64,000 bases of DNA from Sipunculus nudus (taxonomy: Eukaryota; Annelida; Sipuncula; Golfingiida; Sipunculidae), in assembly GCA_026874595.1 (NCBI GenBank), contig CM049322.1, positions 52,665,386 to 52,729,385 of the forward strand, read 5' to 3'. This document shows, piece after piece, positions 36,931 to 48,158 of the stretch. The notes under the pieces are model-generated. The model saw only the letters and a program-made list of their open reading frames with translations. It was not told the origin of the DNA and did not search any database. The position numbers and the translations under genes are program-made. Each line of letters begins with the position of its first letter. Positions within the stretch are counted from its first letter, which is position 1.

Positions 36931-38045
36931 CAAGTCGATCGATCCAAACCCTTGAAAAAGTATTATAAATAATATAATTTTTATTTTCGAAGGCTTGTGA
37001 GCATTAAAGCCTTGTTGTTATTCTCTCGATATTGCCGAAATATTGCTAAGGTAATTATGTTAGATTTGTCTTGATTTGCATTAGTAGCATTTGCAAGAAT
37101 AAACATTTAAAGAATAAACCATATTGAAAAATAGGTTCTGCCGCCATTAGTGTGAATTATCCTGAGAGGCAAGGGTGTATGTACATATAACCCAGATAAT
37201 TCTGTCGTCATAAGTCGAAGGGTATGCCTTTATGTACATTATACAAAGATAAAACGCTGCTAGTTCAATCATTATTGTAAAAATAGCTTAATCTTCAAAA
37301 GTAAATATTAACTAGATAGTCGTACATCATAGTTATTACTACTAATTTGATCACAAACCCACGGTCGAATATCTTGGCAACATGTCTAGTTTTTGTTTCT
37401 TTCCATGCACACTTAAGCATGTATACGGTACAGCAAAATCGAAAACATTCATTTTACTAACTTTTATTGACGATCAACCCATTAAGGAATTTTTTTTATG
37501 CGCGCCAATAAACATGTATAAGGTAAAATTATATCGAAAACATTCATTTTACATCGTTTACACGAGGATTTACTAATTCAGCAGCTCACACACCTCAACG
37601 AGTTCACAGTGGCAATATGAGACTATAACAAGAAAAATCTATCGCCGGTTATGTGGATTTTTTATCGATTATGATCATATATTTTCTGAGGCAGAGGTAA
37701 GTGGGAAACAATTTCAAATTCGATTGAATATACTATGATGTTGGTTCTAGGTCTGGGTGGCTGTAGGTCATGGAAATACATTTGATTTTATCGAGACATA
37801 AATATGTGGCTGAACACAATTTAGAAGAAGCTCGCAAAAAATTACGGACTCAGTAGCTAATAAAACATACTAACACAGAAACAGAATATTCTATTACTTT
37901 TCAATTTTATAGTATTAATTTCTGTTTATGCATCAGGTAGACTTTGTCAATATATATGGAAGAAGATAAATATTAAGTGTGCCGTACTGCGTGATGAATA
38001 AATATCCTTTTTTTCTGACATAATCATTCATATGTAAATAATTGT

Positions 38046-38269
38046 CTAATTAAGGATAATGTCGATTTCACACAGCACTTCACGTTTAAAGTGACATTCG
38101 GTGTTATCCCATTTGAACAGGCGGTACTCCCACAGCTGCAGACATCGCCCTGAGGGGTCCACGATTGGTTCTCCCGGGGCCCAGTTCTCGTACTCCATTG
38201 GCTGGTCAGATGTCAGCCATGTCCAGTTGCCATCATTATCGTGATCATGCCCTGATGTCCACACATCGG
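38046..38269 (-). CDS. Gene A exon 4 (second half of the lectin domain, stop)
   Basis: Acceptor TTATAG. Reads DVWTSGHDHDNDGNWTW, then YENWAPGEPIVDPSGRC, FKWDNTEC and VLCEIDIILN with TAG at 38,046-38,048. Confidence 0.87.
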
Positions 38270-39031
38270 CTATAAAAATATGTGCCTGATGAAGAAATCT
38301 TAAGATAGCTCACTTTTACATGTTATAATGTTGATGAAATAAAATTCTACTTAATCATGGTTCTATATATATAATGTTTAGTTAGTTGGACTTTCATTAC
38401 TACCTCAAGGCTGTTTCCCACTCTTAATGTACAACTCTAAACTGAATTTAGTTCATCCTTACATGTAACTGTATGGTGTCGCTTGGCTGTTTTGAAATGG
38501 CGATAAATTCAGGATTACGGGTTTTTAATCAGCCCTTATGATTTCCTGTTTATTATGAAGTCATCAGTGATCTGTTGGAATCCTCTTTCTCGATTAAAGG
38601 CCAAACACTCACACCCCTGGTTTGCCAGGCAGAAATTACTCAGCAGAATGATCACATGATTCGATAATTATGAGATGTGGCTAATTACAAGATGTCTTCA
38701 AGGAGTATACAGGGCAAACCAGGGGTGTGAGTGTTTGGCCTTTAAGATTAGACATAAATGTAACTAATGAACATAAAGATATGGATATCATGACAGAATG
38801 GTTGAAAGTAGATGCTCGCTCAGTGAATATTTTTTTTCTAATTAAGAAAGACGATGGCTGTAGTCTCATAAATGCTGAATAAATAGGTACCTAAACCCAT
38901 TTGGGTAAAGCTCAGACCTATCCGTATGAGTATAGCTAATTTCGTCCCCATTGGATTCTATCCGTTTAAGTATATTTTGGATATATGTATTATATATTTT
39001 GCAGATTCATGATTATATATATGCATAATTG

Positions 39032-39096
<65 letters not shown>

Positions 39097-39686
39097 ATTA
39101 TGTGTAATGAATCAAACGATTGTTAGCATCGTGTTGTCTATTTAGTTTCGTACGGCACTCTTCAGAACGGTATGACTGGCTGGGTTGTACGTTGAATATC
39201 TGGTTGTTCACTGCAGCTTGTCTGTACTTAGTACCTGTACAACGTGCCTTATCTGGATTACTTTTTGTGTTCAGTTTACGTAAGAGGAATTAGCGTGTCT
39301 ACAATTTGTTACAAGTTCACTGCGTTGGTTAAGTGTGGCCAGGTTTTGTTAACATCAAATGAAATATTTCTCCCACAGGCACAGGTTACATCTGTTAGTT
39401 TCTGGGGAATGTGCTTTTGGCTTTTCTGGGTATTCTCCTCTGTATTTTATATTTTCTCTGGATTACTCACAATGAGTAATCGTGATTAGGCACGTTGTTC
39501 TAAGCACACACACGCTCCAGTGAACAACCAGATGTTCAATGGAAAACCCCTCCACTCATACCGTTCTGAAGAGTGCCGTACAACGGTACGAAAATAATTA
39601 GTCAACACGATGCTTACAGTCGTTTGATTTCTTACACATGATATATATTTATACGCTTTGGTTATACCACCGAGCCTAAAAATAAC

Positions 39687-39745
<59 letters not shown>

Positions 39746-40971
39746 ATAGAGAGAAAGAGAGCAAGAATTAACAATACAGTTGTTTATTGTAACATGACGT
39801 CATAACCAAAGAACCCTTCACCACCCCAGTGTCAACTAACTTTAACATTTTAATCTGTTAAGAAGGGGCGAACACTCTTTTGTTTGTGCATTTTACTCTC
39901 ATTATAATAACACAGGAAGAATAAAATATTACTTTCTACTCCCTGATCAATCAACATATACTCAATGTGGAGCTGTTCCTTTTCTGTTTCGATGCTGACA
40001 AGACCGCTGTTATGTTTCCGGCAATTTCTTCCCGCCATCTCCCAGTCGGCCTTTTCTTTGAATAATTTGTAGCAAGTAGACTGGTACCCATACATGCCTA
40101 TTTGATTTTCTTTTTCAAAGAGGTAACCGAAGCCGTTTGGACACACTGTAAAAAAAGCCTAACCATTGTATTTGTTACCTTTAAATAAATTCTTTGAATA
40201 AAAGTCAGTTGCCTGCAAAGGGTTATCTTGTCCATGAAGTTTCAGGTTGACATATGAAAGGATTTTTTTTTCAAATTCTGTTCAAATTGTTATCGGACAA
40301 TTACAAATTAATTACTTTTCAAAAATAAATCATAGATCTCTCTGTATGCTTGACAGATATCTCTCTTAAACAATTTAATTTTTTTCCATTTTGTTCACAT
40401 CTAAAATATTTGTTAATTTTGAATTAAGAAACTAACTTTCAGGTGGGCGTGAAAATCACATTAATTATTTTCGACTCACAAATGATCTTAAACATAAGAA
40501 GACTCTAGATACCTGTCTTCTTTGTACATATTTTGTCTATAGGTACGGCCGGTAAATCTGGTGTCTTCGCTTCAAGAATACAGATGTTTTCAAACAACTT
40601 AGTACTGTTACATTGAAGACCAGTTTGTCTAGAACATATCTCCAGACATTCTTTTCTTGACATACGACCTTTGTGAACTCGTTTTATTTCTTTGTCACTT
40701 GCTGGTGGGTTTTTAGCCAGTGACCTTGGAACTATAAAATGATAAAATGTTTTATCAATTGAACAATCGAAACAATTTCCTTGTTATTAATTAACCAATG
40801 TTACCGATACCTTATCCTGGCATATAAAGCAATTAGTATATAGTACACGTTTAAAAATAAGCACGCTAATATGCTATCGAGATACATACGTTAATTTACT
40901 AATTTATATAGCATCAATGATTCATTACCTTGGAGCACGAGAACAGCGAATAATGAAAGCTCCAAAATCAT
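38046..40971 (-). CDS. Gene A: secreted apple/PAN plus C-type lectin protein (232 aa, 4 exons)
   Basis: Exons on the minus strand are 40,971-40,929, 40,731-40,513, 40,145-39,933 and 38,269-38,046. All introns have GT/AG borders and phase 1, and the joined frame has no stop. Residues 1-14 (MILELSLFAVLVLQ) form a signal peptide. Residues about 30-85 are a PAN/apple-like module with Cys at 43, 47, 55, 65 and 83. Residues 89-228 are a complete C-type lectin domain with Cys at 89, 112, 129, 201, 217 and 225. The calcium/sugar site has EPI at 192-194 where mannose-type lectins have EPN, and WDNTEC at 212-217 where WND is usual. A GHDHDND loop lies at 165-171. Such proteins act outside the cell in glycan binding, often in immunity or shell matrix; the role here is inferred from family. 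EPI probably changes or removes classical mannose binding. Gene B is its tandem paralogue. Confidence 0.85.
38598..38741. mobile_element. 144-bp palindromic MITE with TTAA duplication (piggyBac-type)
   Basis: Perfect 29-base inverted repeats beginning AGGCCAAACACTCACACC are flanked on both sides by TTAA (38,594-38,597 and 38,742-38,745). Gene B has an empty site at the same intron position near 48,490 (CTTGATTACAATTAGAC). Inserted in the last intron of gene A, after the duplication. TTAA target duplication is characteristic of piggyBac-superfamily elements; no transposase is encoded. Confidence 0.85.
39034..39094. repeat. (AT)n microsatellite
   Basis: TA run abutting the left end of the foldback element at 39,092-39,642. 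Confidence 0.95.
39092..39642. mobile_element. Foldback element with ~155-bp inverted repeats
   Basis: Left arm (39,092-39,250: ATCAATTATGTGTAATGAATC..., AAGCATCGTGTTG-like, CTTCAGAACGGTATGA, GGTTGTTCACTG, ACAACGTGCC) is inverted at 39,487-39,642, with scattered differences. Only about 230 bp lie between the arms. An 81-codon frame starting at 39,244 is hydrophobic and unlike known transposases. It sits in the last intron of gene A and is absent from gene B. Confidence 0.8.
39690..39742. repeat. (AT)n microsatellite next to GAGAGAAAGAGAG
   Basis: The same intron site in gene B holds (AT)n(AG)n at 50,935-51,010, so the array predates the duplication and evolved differently. Confidence 0.95.
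39933..40145 (-). CDS. Gene A exon 3 (first half of the lectin domain)
   Basis: Acceptor TTTACAG, donor GAAA|GTAATA. Reads CPNGFGYLFEKENQIG, then CYKLFKEKADWEMAGRNC and GLVSIETEKEQLHIEYMLID. Joins exon 4 as GVE-T-DVW. Confidence 0.87.
40513..40731 (-). CDS. Gene A exon 2 (PAN/apple-like module)
   Basis: Acceptor TTATAG, donor G|GTATCT. Includes SRKECLEICSRQTGLQCNST and FENICILEAK. One codon longer than in gene B (IDKIC versus VNIC). Confidence 0.85.
40929..40971 (-). CDS. Gene A exon 1 (signal peptide)
   Basis: ATG at 40,971 is chosen because a TATA-like site lies about 65 bases upstream and the hydrophobic leader starts there. Ends CAAG|GTAATG in phase 1. The matching exon of gene B has the same 43-base length. 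Confidence 0.8.
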
Positions 40972-41033
40972 TCTGTCCAACGGTCCAGGCTTTAATTCAG
41001 GTGCCTTCTTCTTCCAGGTGATCCCAGTTTATT

Positions 41034-41041
41034 AGTATAAA
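41034..41041 (-). promoter_or_regulatory. TATA-like element of gene A
   Basis: TTTATACT on the minus strand, about 65 bases before the ATG. The flank TTGACTTGATTTATACT is conserved before gene B, as is the 5' leader CCTGGACCGTTGGACA. Confidence 0.55.
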
Positions 41042-43397
41042 TCAAGTCAACTCTTTTTAAATAACCAAACCATCTGATCACAGATGAGATTTTGTCGATT
41101 GCAGGTACCACTCTACCGTTAGTGTTGTCTGGAGCAATATGCTTTCACATACTTAAACATATACGTGCGTGTTGGCAGGGATGTCAGCTATAGCACACGC
41201 TATCCATGTGGTTCATATGAGATGCGTTTTAAAGCTCGTTTCTTCCATGCACACACTTTGTACCTGATGGGTTCTTTCACTGTTGTATTTATTTCTCTTT
41301 TTCATATAGGCATGTGTCACATCATCACTACAGCTAGGACAGACGACAATTGATAGGGATTAGATAAACATTATCTGGCTACTGCACCTTGTCGTTGCAA
41401 GTCATATTAACACAAAAAATATTATAATTTGTTTATGTTATTCCGTGTTACAAGAAAGTATTTGGAATAATTATAAACATGCAAATAATTCGGAAATATC
41501 ATACTATTGCGCTTGAAAGACTCAATCGCAAGGAATACTGATGGAATGTATTTTTTATTAAAAGGAAAATGTTAACCTATTATTAACCTACTATTATATT
41601 CTAGTGATGACAGGAAAAGGGCGGTTAGGTTTTAAAGAGGATTAATTGGATGAAAGTAGCTTACATGTAAATTTGAACTTAAAGATGTTTAGCTGGGGCA
41701 TGCAGAAAAGTTGCCAGTTTTCCAAATGCAGAAAGAATAACCATCAGGTACAACAGTGTACCTGAACAAAAAAGCATTGAAACGACAAAGAATTGTCAAC
41801 TTTCCCTTGTCCAACCGAATTGTAGGGATGGCAGTAGGGATCGTCTACTTTGATTAGGCAGTGTCTAATAACTTTCACGGCTCAACAAACCCATACCAGT
41901 TCTCTTCCAGTACAACACCTTCCCTAATACTGTTCAATAGCTCTGGTATTATGAAGAAGGATAGGTGTGGAGACAACACAATCTGTCCCAAATGTACACT
42001 CTGCCGATCGTGGCGAAACGCCATCTACCGGCGAACTAAAATGGTCCCACAGTCGGATATTTAATCTGCCTGGTATGTCATGAAAAGTAAGTAAGTGTTT
42101 TTTTATAAGATTATCAATTGTATGCATGATGAAATCAGCTGAGCGCTACAAAGTAGAAGGTATTGCGTTGTGCATTAGGCTATCCGATGTATGTATGATA
42201 ATCTAAGCTGCAGTGAATGTCAAAAATAAGCAAGTAAGAGGCTATGCATGATACGTTCAATATCATGCATGATGAAATCAGCTGGCGTGACTGCTATAAA
42301 CGAGTAAATCTGTAGTTGTGCATAAAAATTTCCAAATTATCTATTTACCGCACCATACTGTACGCAAGCATTTCGAGACATCCCTGTGATCATTTGTGGC
42401 CTATCTATAATCTCCTGGTACCCCTTCCGTTGGGTCACTTTACCTTTCTTGAAACTGTACGTGATTGTTTGCATCCAGCGTCAACGTAACTAAGGATCAC
42501 TCTGTCTACTTAATGAGGATAAAGGCTAAAATACAGTAACCTTTAATTATTTTCCTACTATCCATTTTTCTTGTTTTGGTTATTGCTTTTAGTATTATTG
42601 TGTCACTTTTGTGTACAACTTAACTGATTTTTTCCCAGGATGTAGCTAGCAATGACTCAATGACTTTGCACCTTAACCTAAGTTTATCTATTTGCTGAGG
42701 GTAAAGGGCGAAAGATTCGTAATTTATCGAACTTTATCTGTTAATATTCCGGTAAATTATTACAGACAGGGGAAAGAGGTATAACATTCTATGGTATAAT
42801 ACCCTTACAACCATTTCTCCATATATCCTATGATATTCATGCGGAAATTTAAGAGATAGGCGTCTCGGCACTTTTTAGATAGCTCGCATATTTTTATAAG
42901 TTATTTGTTTAAAATCCTGACTTGTTTTTATTTTTATTCTACATCCACTAGGCAATCTGGCCAACCATTTCTAGAACCTGTCGCCGTATTAAAGAATTAA
43001 CCATTCCTTCTTTTGATAGTTTTTAGTTTAATACTACTACTACTCCAATTATTATTTTTAAAATTATTTTTATAGGTAGCTAGAGAGTTCCACCGTGTGC
43101 AAAGGGTCGTTACACTGCACTTACTTTTTGCAGCCATACAGTATGTTATATCGTGCATGTTACATTGGCAAGGACTGTGTTTCTGTAGTATATATCTTTG
43201 GACACATCCTTCATCCTGTCATTAACTAACTGAGAAGGAATCCTGTGACATGGAAGCATTTCAGTTTTTATATTATACAGTTATATATTAAGAAATATCT
43301 ATTACTCAAATGGTAGCGTTTGGTGGTCTGAAGTGTTCTTGGTGACTCAGTGAAAAAAAGGTAATATTGGAAGGGTCCCTACAAGCCACTCACATTG

Positions 43398-43412
43398 CCC
43401 CCCCCCCCCCCC
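43398..43412. repeat. Run of 15 C
   Basis: Uninterrupted poly-C in the upstream flank of gene A. Not present at the equivalent site of copy 2 (about 54,885). Confidence 0.95.
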
Positions 43413-44033
43413 AACCCCTCACGAATCGAATCCAGGCCGCTTGTGGAGAGAACCGAGGGTACTGCTACTGAACTGCATGTCCAGGATATACTAAAGGCAT
43501 GTTGACTGATTTTCAACAACAGAGGTCTGAATCCAAAGATGCATGAATTATAACAAATCTTTTGACGTAGATAAAGAATTTATGCTAACATTTGCACTAT
43601 AATATTAGTACATTAATGTGCCAATGAGCCCTGTATTGTTTTACGAGGATAAATTATAACACAGGCCGATTTCAAACAACATTAAAATATCCCTAGGTCT
43701 ATTATGATGAATATATTCTGGATAATCTTATTTAACAATTTATTTCTAACTCATAATGAAGCTTCGTGATAAGTGTGTAGCCATTATTGTTGTGATCACA
43801 ACACAATCTTTTTTTTTTAATTTACCCAGTATTTTGATAATACATACTACAAAAAACACCTACTACCACTGATTTGCACAACAACAACGGCCCACAACCA
43901 TAGCAAAAAAAAAAAAAAAAAATAGGGAGACAGCTGCGTCGACTGTGAACTTGAATTTGACACATTTTCCAAAAAACAAGATTGATGAGAAAAAAATAAT
44001 TTCAAATCAAGAAAAAAAATCCATTTATCATGG

Positions 44034-44215
44034 TTCTGGTTGTTTGCAAACCCTGAATATGTCAGAGTATCGAACATGCATGCATGAATAAAAATGCACA
44101 TCAATGCGCTGCATGTAACATCGTTCAATCTGGTTGTTTGCAAACCCTAAAAATGTTGGGATATCAAACCAAATGAACCAAAATGCAATTAAATGCATGT
44201 AACATCGTTCAATCA
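44034..44215. repeat. ~97-bp tandem duplication
   Basis: TGGTTGTTTGCAAACCCT...GCATGTAACATCGTTCAATC occurs twice in a row (44,034 and 44,131). Copy 2 has one equivalent at about 55,606-55,695, so this duplication is private to copy 1. Confidence 0.75.
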
Positions 44216-44382
44216 AGAAGACACCAGAATAAACTGACACAACAGGAAATATGCCTTAACTCGAACATCCAAATATATAGTCCTTGAGATATTGTCTTAG
44301 ATATGAGCATGCATAACTGACTAGTACTGTTTGATAATAATATATCAACAATTTCCTTTTAATGGAGTGTTTAGAGTGTATA

Positions 44383-44385
<3 letters not shown>

Positions 44386-44435
<50 letters not shown>

Positions 44436-44520
44436 TATTCAAAATATATATATATATATATATGTATGTACGTATGTATGTGTGTGTGTGTATATATGTA
44501 TATGTATAGATGTGTATATG
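44386..44520. repeat. (AT)n with TATG/TG runs
   Basis: TA run to 44,432, a second to 44,463, then TATGTATG and TGTGTG stretches. The equivalent in copy 2 (55,850-56,010) is longer and more broken. Confidence 0.93.
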
Positions 44521-45316
44521 TTTTTGTATTTATTTTATAGATATGCATAAATTGACCCTGAGTCTGCAATAAACATTATCAATCTAAAGACTTATTTTAT
44601 CGGTCATCACCAGGAATCAGCTGAGCAACCCGATAAACTGTATTTGACAACCTCCTTTGATTGCTTTCAATGTTTGTTACACCAGCGACACTACACCTAA
44701 ATGAATTGATTGCACTAGAATCTAACAAATATGTCATGCAAACTTTATAGATTCGAATGTCAATCCACATCAGAACCAAATATAAGCATCGGGTTCTTCT
44801 GATTTTTTTCTTAATTTGAAGCAATTATTATAAGGTTTGTATTGTTGTATGTTTCTGCACAACTTACAATGTACAACATATTCTTTCTTGCCTGGCACAG
44901 ATAGATGACCAGTTTTCACATCAACATTGACGAGAATATCAATTATATATCAGATATATCATGTGATACATGTGGGTACATTCACCATAATAAACAGGCA
45001 AACCTTTCGCATAGTTGCTTCTTTCAGAGATATGAGGACAATGTTTATGGGAAGGGGTGTTCAATAACCTAAACCGGACTTTTCTGGTTCTGTGTTTCTA
45101 ATCATGTTTGTGTCTGTTTCTGCTTAAAATTTTATAGAAAAGATAGTTGTTTAATATAAGGAAAGGTGGAAACAAGGGTGTGATCATCTCAAAAAGAGCG
45201 GTAAACACATGTTTTATGTGAAAAAAAAGCAGTCTGGTTTAAATGACCCAACTCGGTCATTTTACTCCATAAAAAGCTGGGTCGCTTGAGGAATACATCC
45301 AGAATAATTCGTGTGC

Positions 45317-45532
45317 CCTCTTTTCTGTAATATATTTTCTCGGCTGCAGCAACTGGTGAAGCAGCTTTCTTCAATTCATGAATACATTTTTTTGTAACCA
45401 GTAACACACTATAACACCGAAGAACATTTTGTCGTGCACACAACTCTAGACATTTCTTTCTTGATACACGGCTTATGCATACTTGTTTTATGTCTGTATT
45501 ACTGGCTGCTTGGGCTTTGTTCAACCTTGGTT
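45317..45532 (-). pseudogene. Orphan PAN exon, copy 2: open frame, donor lost
   Basis: After acceptor TTCTAG it reads EPRLNKAQAASNTDIKQ, then VSRKKCLELCARQNVLRCYS, then KKCIHELKK, with no stop. Where the other PAN exons have G|GT at the end, this one has GAGGGCACAC, so the donor is gone and the frame reads on for about 40 codons to a stop at 45,189. There is no signal exon directly upstream. It may be a decaying exon, or a terminal exon with a new C-terminus; I favour decay. Confidence 0.65.
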
Positions 45533-46081
45533 CTAGAAAATTATAAAGTTTATTTTTAACTAATATTTTAAAAGTAAAATCGTCCCTTTTCACATTGCTT
45601 ATTCGTATGCATTTATTCAAGTTAAATGAGCTTAACATTAAACATAATATGATTAACATTTCCAGAATATATATACATCTTACTAAGGTATGTATTCTTA
45701 TATAATACAATATATAAAGTAGATAAATTATTTCCTGTGGGTGGGGAAATATAAGTAAGGAAATCACCTCAACCATCTTGCTAGAATGTCCAGATTTAAT
45801 ACAGTTACTCTTTCCGTTGATTCCGACGTGATCAATAACAAAACAATACCACGCTTCTAATCAACCCAGAGAGGAAACACGACAGCGATGACATATCGCC
45901 TCTGAAGACATTTATTTTGAATCCACTAGCGCAAATGCACTAATAAAAATAATGGACATTCAAAGAATTTCTAGTAAGTGACGATATGAAAATATCAGTT
46001 ACTGTTGCCAGGAGTAATAAAATTACCAAGCAACTTAGCTTCCAGATATGCTTAAATGTCAGGCCCTTCAGAACCCAGCAA

Positions 46082-46094
46082 CCCCCCCCCCCCC
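46082..46094. repeat. Run of 13 C
   Basis: Same place as the 18-C run of copy 3 at 57,584; not seen in copy 1. Confidence 0.93.
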
Positions 46095-46367
46095 AAGTGG
46101 CATGAGGGTTTTGGATCTGGCATTTTATGTGATCGTTTAATTGGTACCTGCTATTTATTTAGATTTCCATTAGACTGTTTATGTCGCCCATAAAGATGAC
46201 ACATGTAATCAATGATATAACACACACAAAATAAAGTTTTAGTTGATACCAACACGAACTACAATAGGACTTTAGTCATGACAGTGATGTTTTCTTTATT
46301 TAGCAAACAACAAATGGCCGGGCGATGCCTTTTACGTTTCTTCATTATATAAATAATTGGTCCTCTA

Positions 46368-46370
<3 letters not shown>

Positions 46371-46407
<37 letters not shown>
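46371..46407. repeat. (AT)n microsatellite
   Basis: Equivalent to arrays at 36,859 and 57,887. Confidence 0.95.
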
Positions 46408-46410
<3 letters not shown>

Positions 46411-47278
46411 AAAATGAACATTTAAAGCATATACCCTTTGGAAAATAGGTTCTCATTTCATGAGTTTATAAGTTTATTGTAGGTATTCTTGACATGTAAG
46501 TCTGCTACCGCATCTCTTTATGCATTGTACACGGCACCATAAAAATTATTCACTTATAATGGTAAACCTAGGATTTCGCAATATCATGTCATTTCAGTTT
46601 TTCTCATTGATATGGCTTGAATTGTCACCATAAAATTGTGCATGTTTTCTATATTAGCGTATTTAAACGTAAAACAGTGCCAACACCCAACTTTCAAGGC
46701 CAATTTGAAGACATTTTGTTTATGTTAAGCAACATTAGCCTTAGATTTCAGACGGTAGTATCACAATGGAAAATCCGTTCCAAAGTCATTAACCAAGTTC
46801 CTATCTTTGTACATTTAACTAAGTTAATTAAGCAGTTTAAGTCGGAGGGTATGTAGATACGTATTATACAAAAATAAAACGGCTCCATTTAAATCATTGA
46901 AAAATCCATTAATCCACAAAGGTGATTACTAAATAGGATAGTCATATATCAACAAGTTATTAATACATAATTGGTCAAAACCTCACAGTGGAATATCTTG
47001 GCAACATGTCTATTTTTAATGCACACATAAATATCTATACGGTAAAGTAATATCGGAAAACATTTATTTTAACAAAGTTTATTTTAGGCTTGACTTTTTA
47101 AGCAGTTTTTCTATAAGCACAATTAAGGATGTATGCGGTAAATCAATATAGGAGGCATTTATTTTAAAAACAATTATTTTTGGATTAACTGATTAAGCAA
47201 TTCACATACCTGAACGGGTTCACACTGACAACAAGAGACTATTATGAGACTACAACAAGAGAAATATATCGCCAGTTT

Positions 47279-47569
47279 GGACGTAAAACGTAGCCTAGTG
47301 GTTAAGGCGTTGCCCTCCGGAGCTGAAGGTCCCCGTTTCGAACCCCGCAGGTGCCCCAATGGCATAATGGTTAAATCTCTTTAAAGAGCCTCAGAGATTT
47401 GCTCTAAGGTCTTAACGACAGGTTATGTTTTCTGGATTTTTCCTAACCCCGTGCATATAAACCATAAATCCTGAAGGTTTCATAAAAACATATCATCTTA
47501 TCACATGGATATCGTCACCCTCATTCAATAGACAGTGCCACCAACAGCCCAAGTACCTATCTATTAACA
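47279..47569 (+). mobile_element. tRNA-derived SINE with target-site duplication
   Basis: An RNA polymerase III A box (TAGCCTAGTGG, 47,291-47,301) and B box (GTTTCGAACCC, 47,335-47,345) are spaced as in a tRNA, followed by a non-tRNA body. Near-identical flanks (GAAATATATCGCCAGTTT at 47,261-47,278; GAATATATCGCCAGATTT at 47,570-47,587) form an ~17-bp target duplication. Copy 1 has the empty site at about 37,635 (CTATCGCCGG). Not a functional tRNA: the acceptor stem does not pair. Confidence 0.8.
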
Positions 47570-47934
47570 GAATATATCGCCAGATTTTCCCAATTATAAC
47601 GAAATATATTCCAAGACATATTATGGTTGAAGATAAATCAAATTTAGTAAAATATCCTTTGATGTAGGGTTTAGATCTTGGTGGCTGCAAGTCCTGGATA
47701 TACATTTGACTTTGTCGACACATAATCATGTGACTGAACAACAGGTTTAAAAGACTAACAAAATCTACGGACCCAGCAGTAAATAAAACTCCACATACTA
47801 ACATAGAAATAGAATCTTCTGTTACTAATCAATCTGATAGTAATTAATTGCTGCAGATACATATCAGGTTTGGAGCACTGCGTGATGAATAAAATATCCA
47901 TTTTTTCAATAATAGGTCATATGTGTATAATTGT

Positions 47935-48158
47935 CTAATTAGTGATGAAGTCAATCTCACAGAGTACGTTAAGTTGAAAGTAACATTCGGTGTTATCCCA
48001 TTTGAAAAGATGTTTCTCCCACAGCTGCAGGCATCGCGCTAAGGTGCCACCGTTTGGTTCTCCCGGGGCCCAGTTTTCGTACTCAATTGGCTGACCAGAT
48101 GTTAGCCATGTCCAGGTATCATCATTATCGTGGTCATGCCCTGATGTCCAAACATTGG
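47935..48158 (-). CDS. Gene B exon 4 (second half of the lectin domain, stop)
   Basis: Acceptor CTATAG. Reads NVWTSGHDHDNDDTWTW, NWAPGEPNGGTLARC, FKWDNTEC and VLCEIDFITN, with TAG at 47,935-47,937. Confidence 0.87.

Larger units (their letters stand above)
36000..45300. repeat. Segmental duplication, copy 1
   Basis: Contains, on the minus strand, lectin gene A and an orphan PAN exon. Its order of landmarks (PAN exon, (AT)n, lectin exons, upstream flank, TA/TG tract) is the same as in copy 2, offset by 9.3 to 11.5 kb because of different insertions. The left edge is only approximate: clear similarity starts near the orphan exon. Confidence 0.8.

Noticed and set aside
39244-39489. 81-codon hydrophobic frame inside the foldback element
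   Set aside because: No transposase motifs and no splice or promoter context; probably chance.
47281-47355. A tRNA gene
   Set aside because: A and B boxes are good, but the arms do not fold as a tRNA and a SINE body with target duplication follows.
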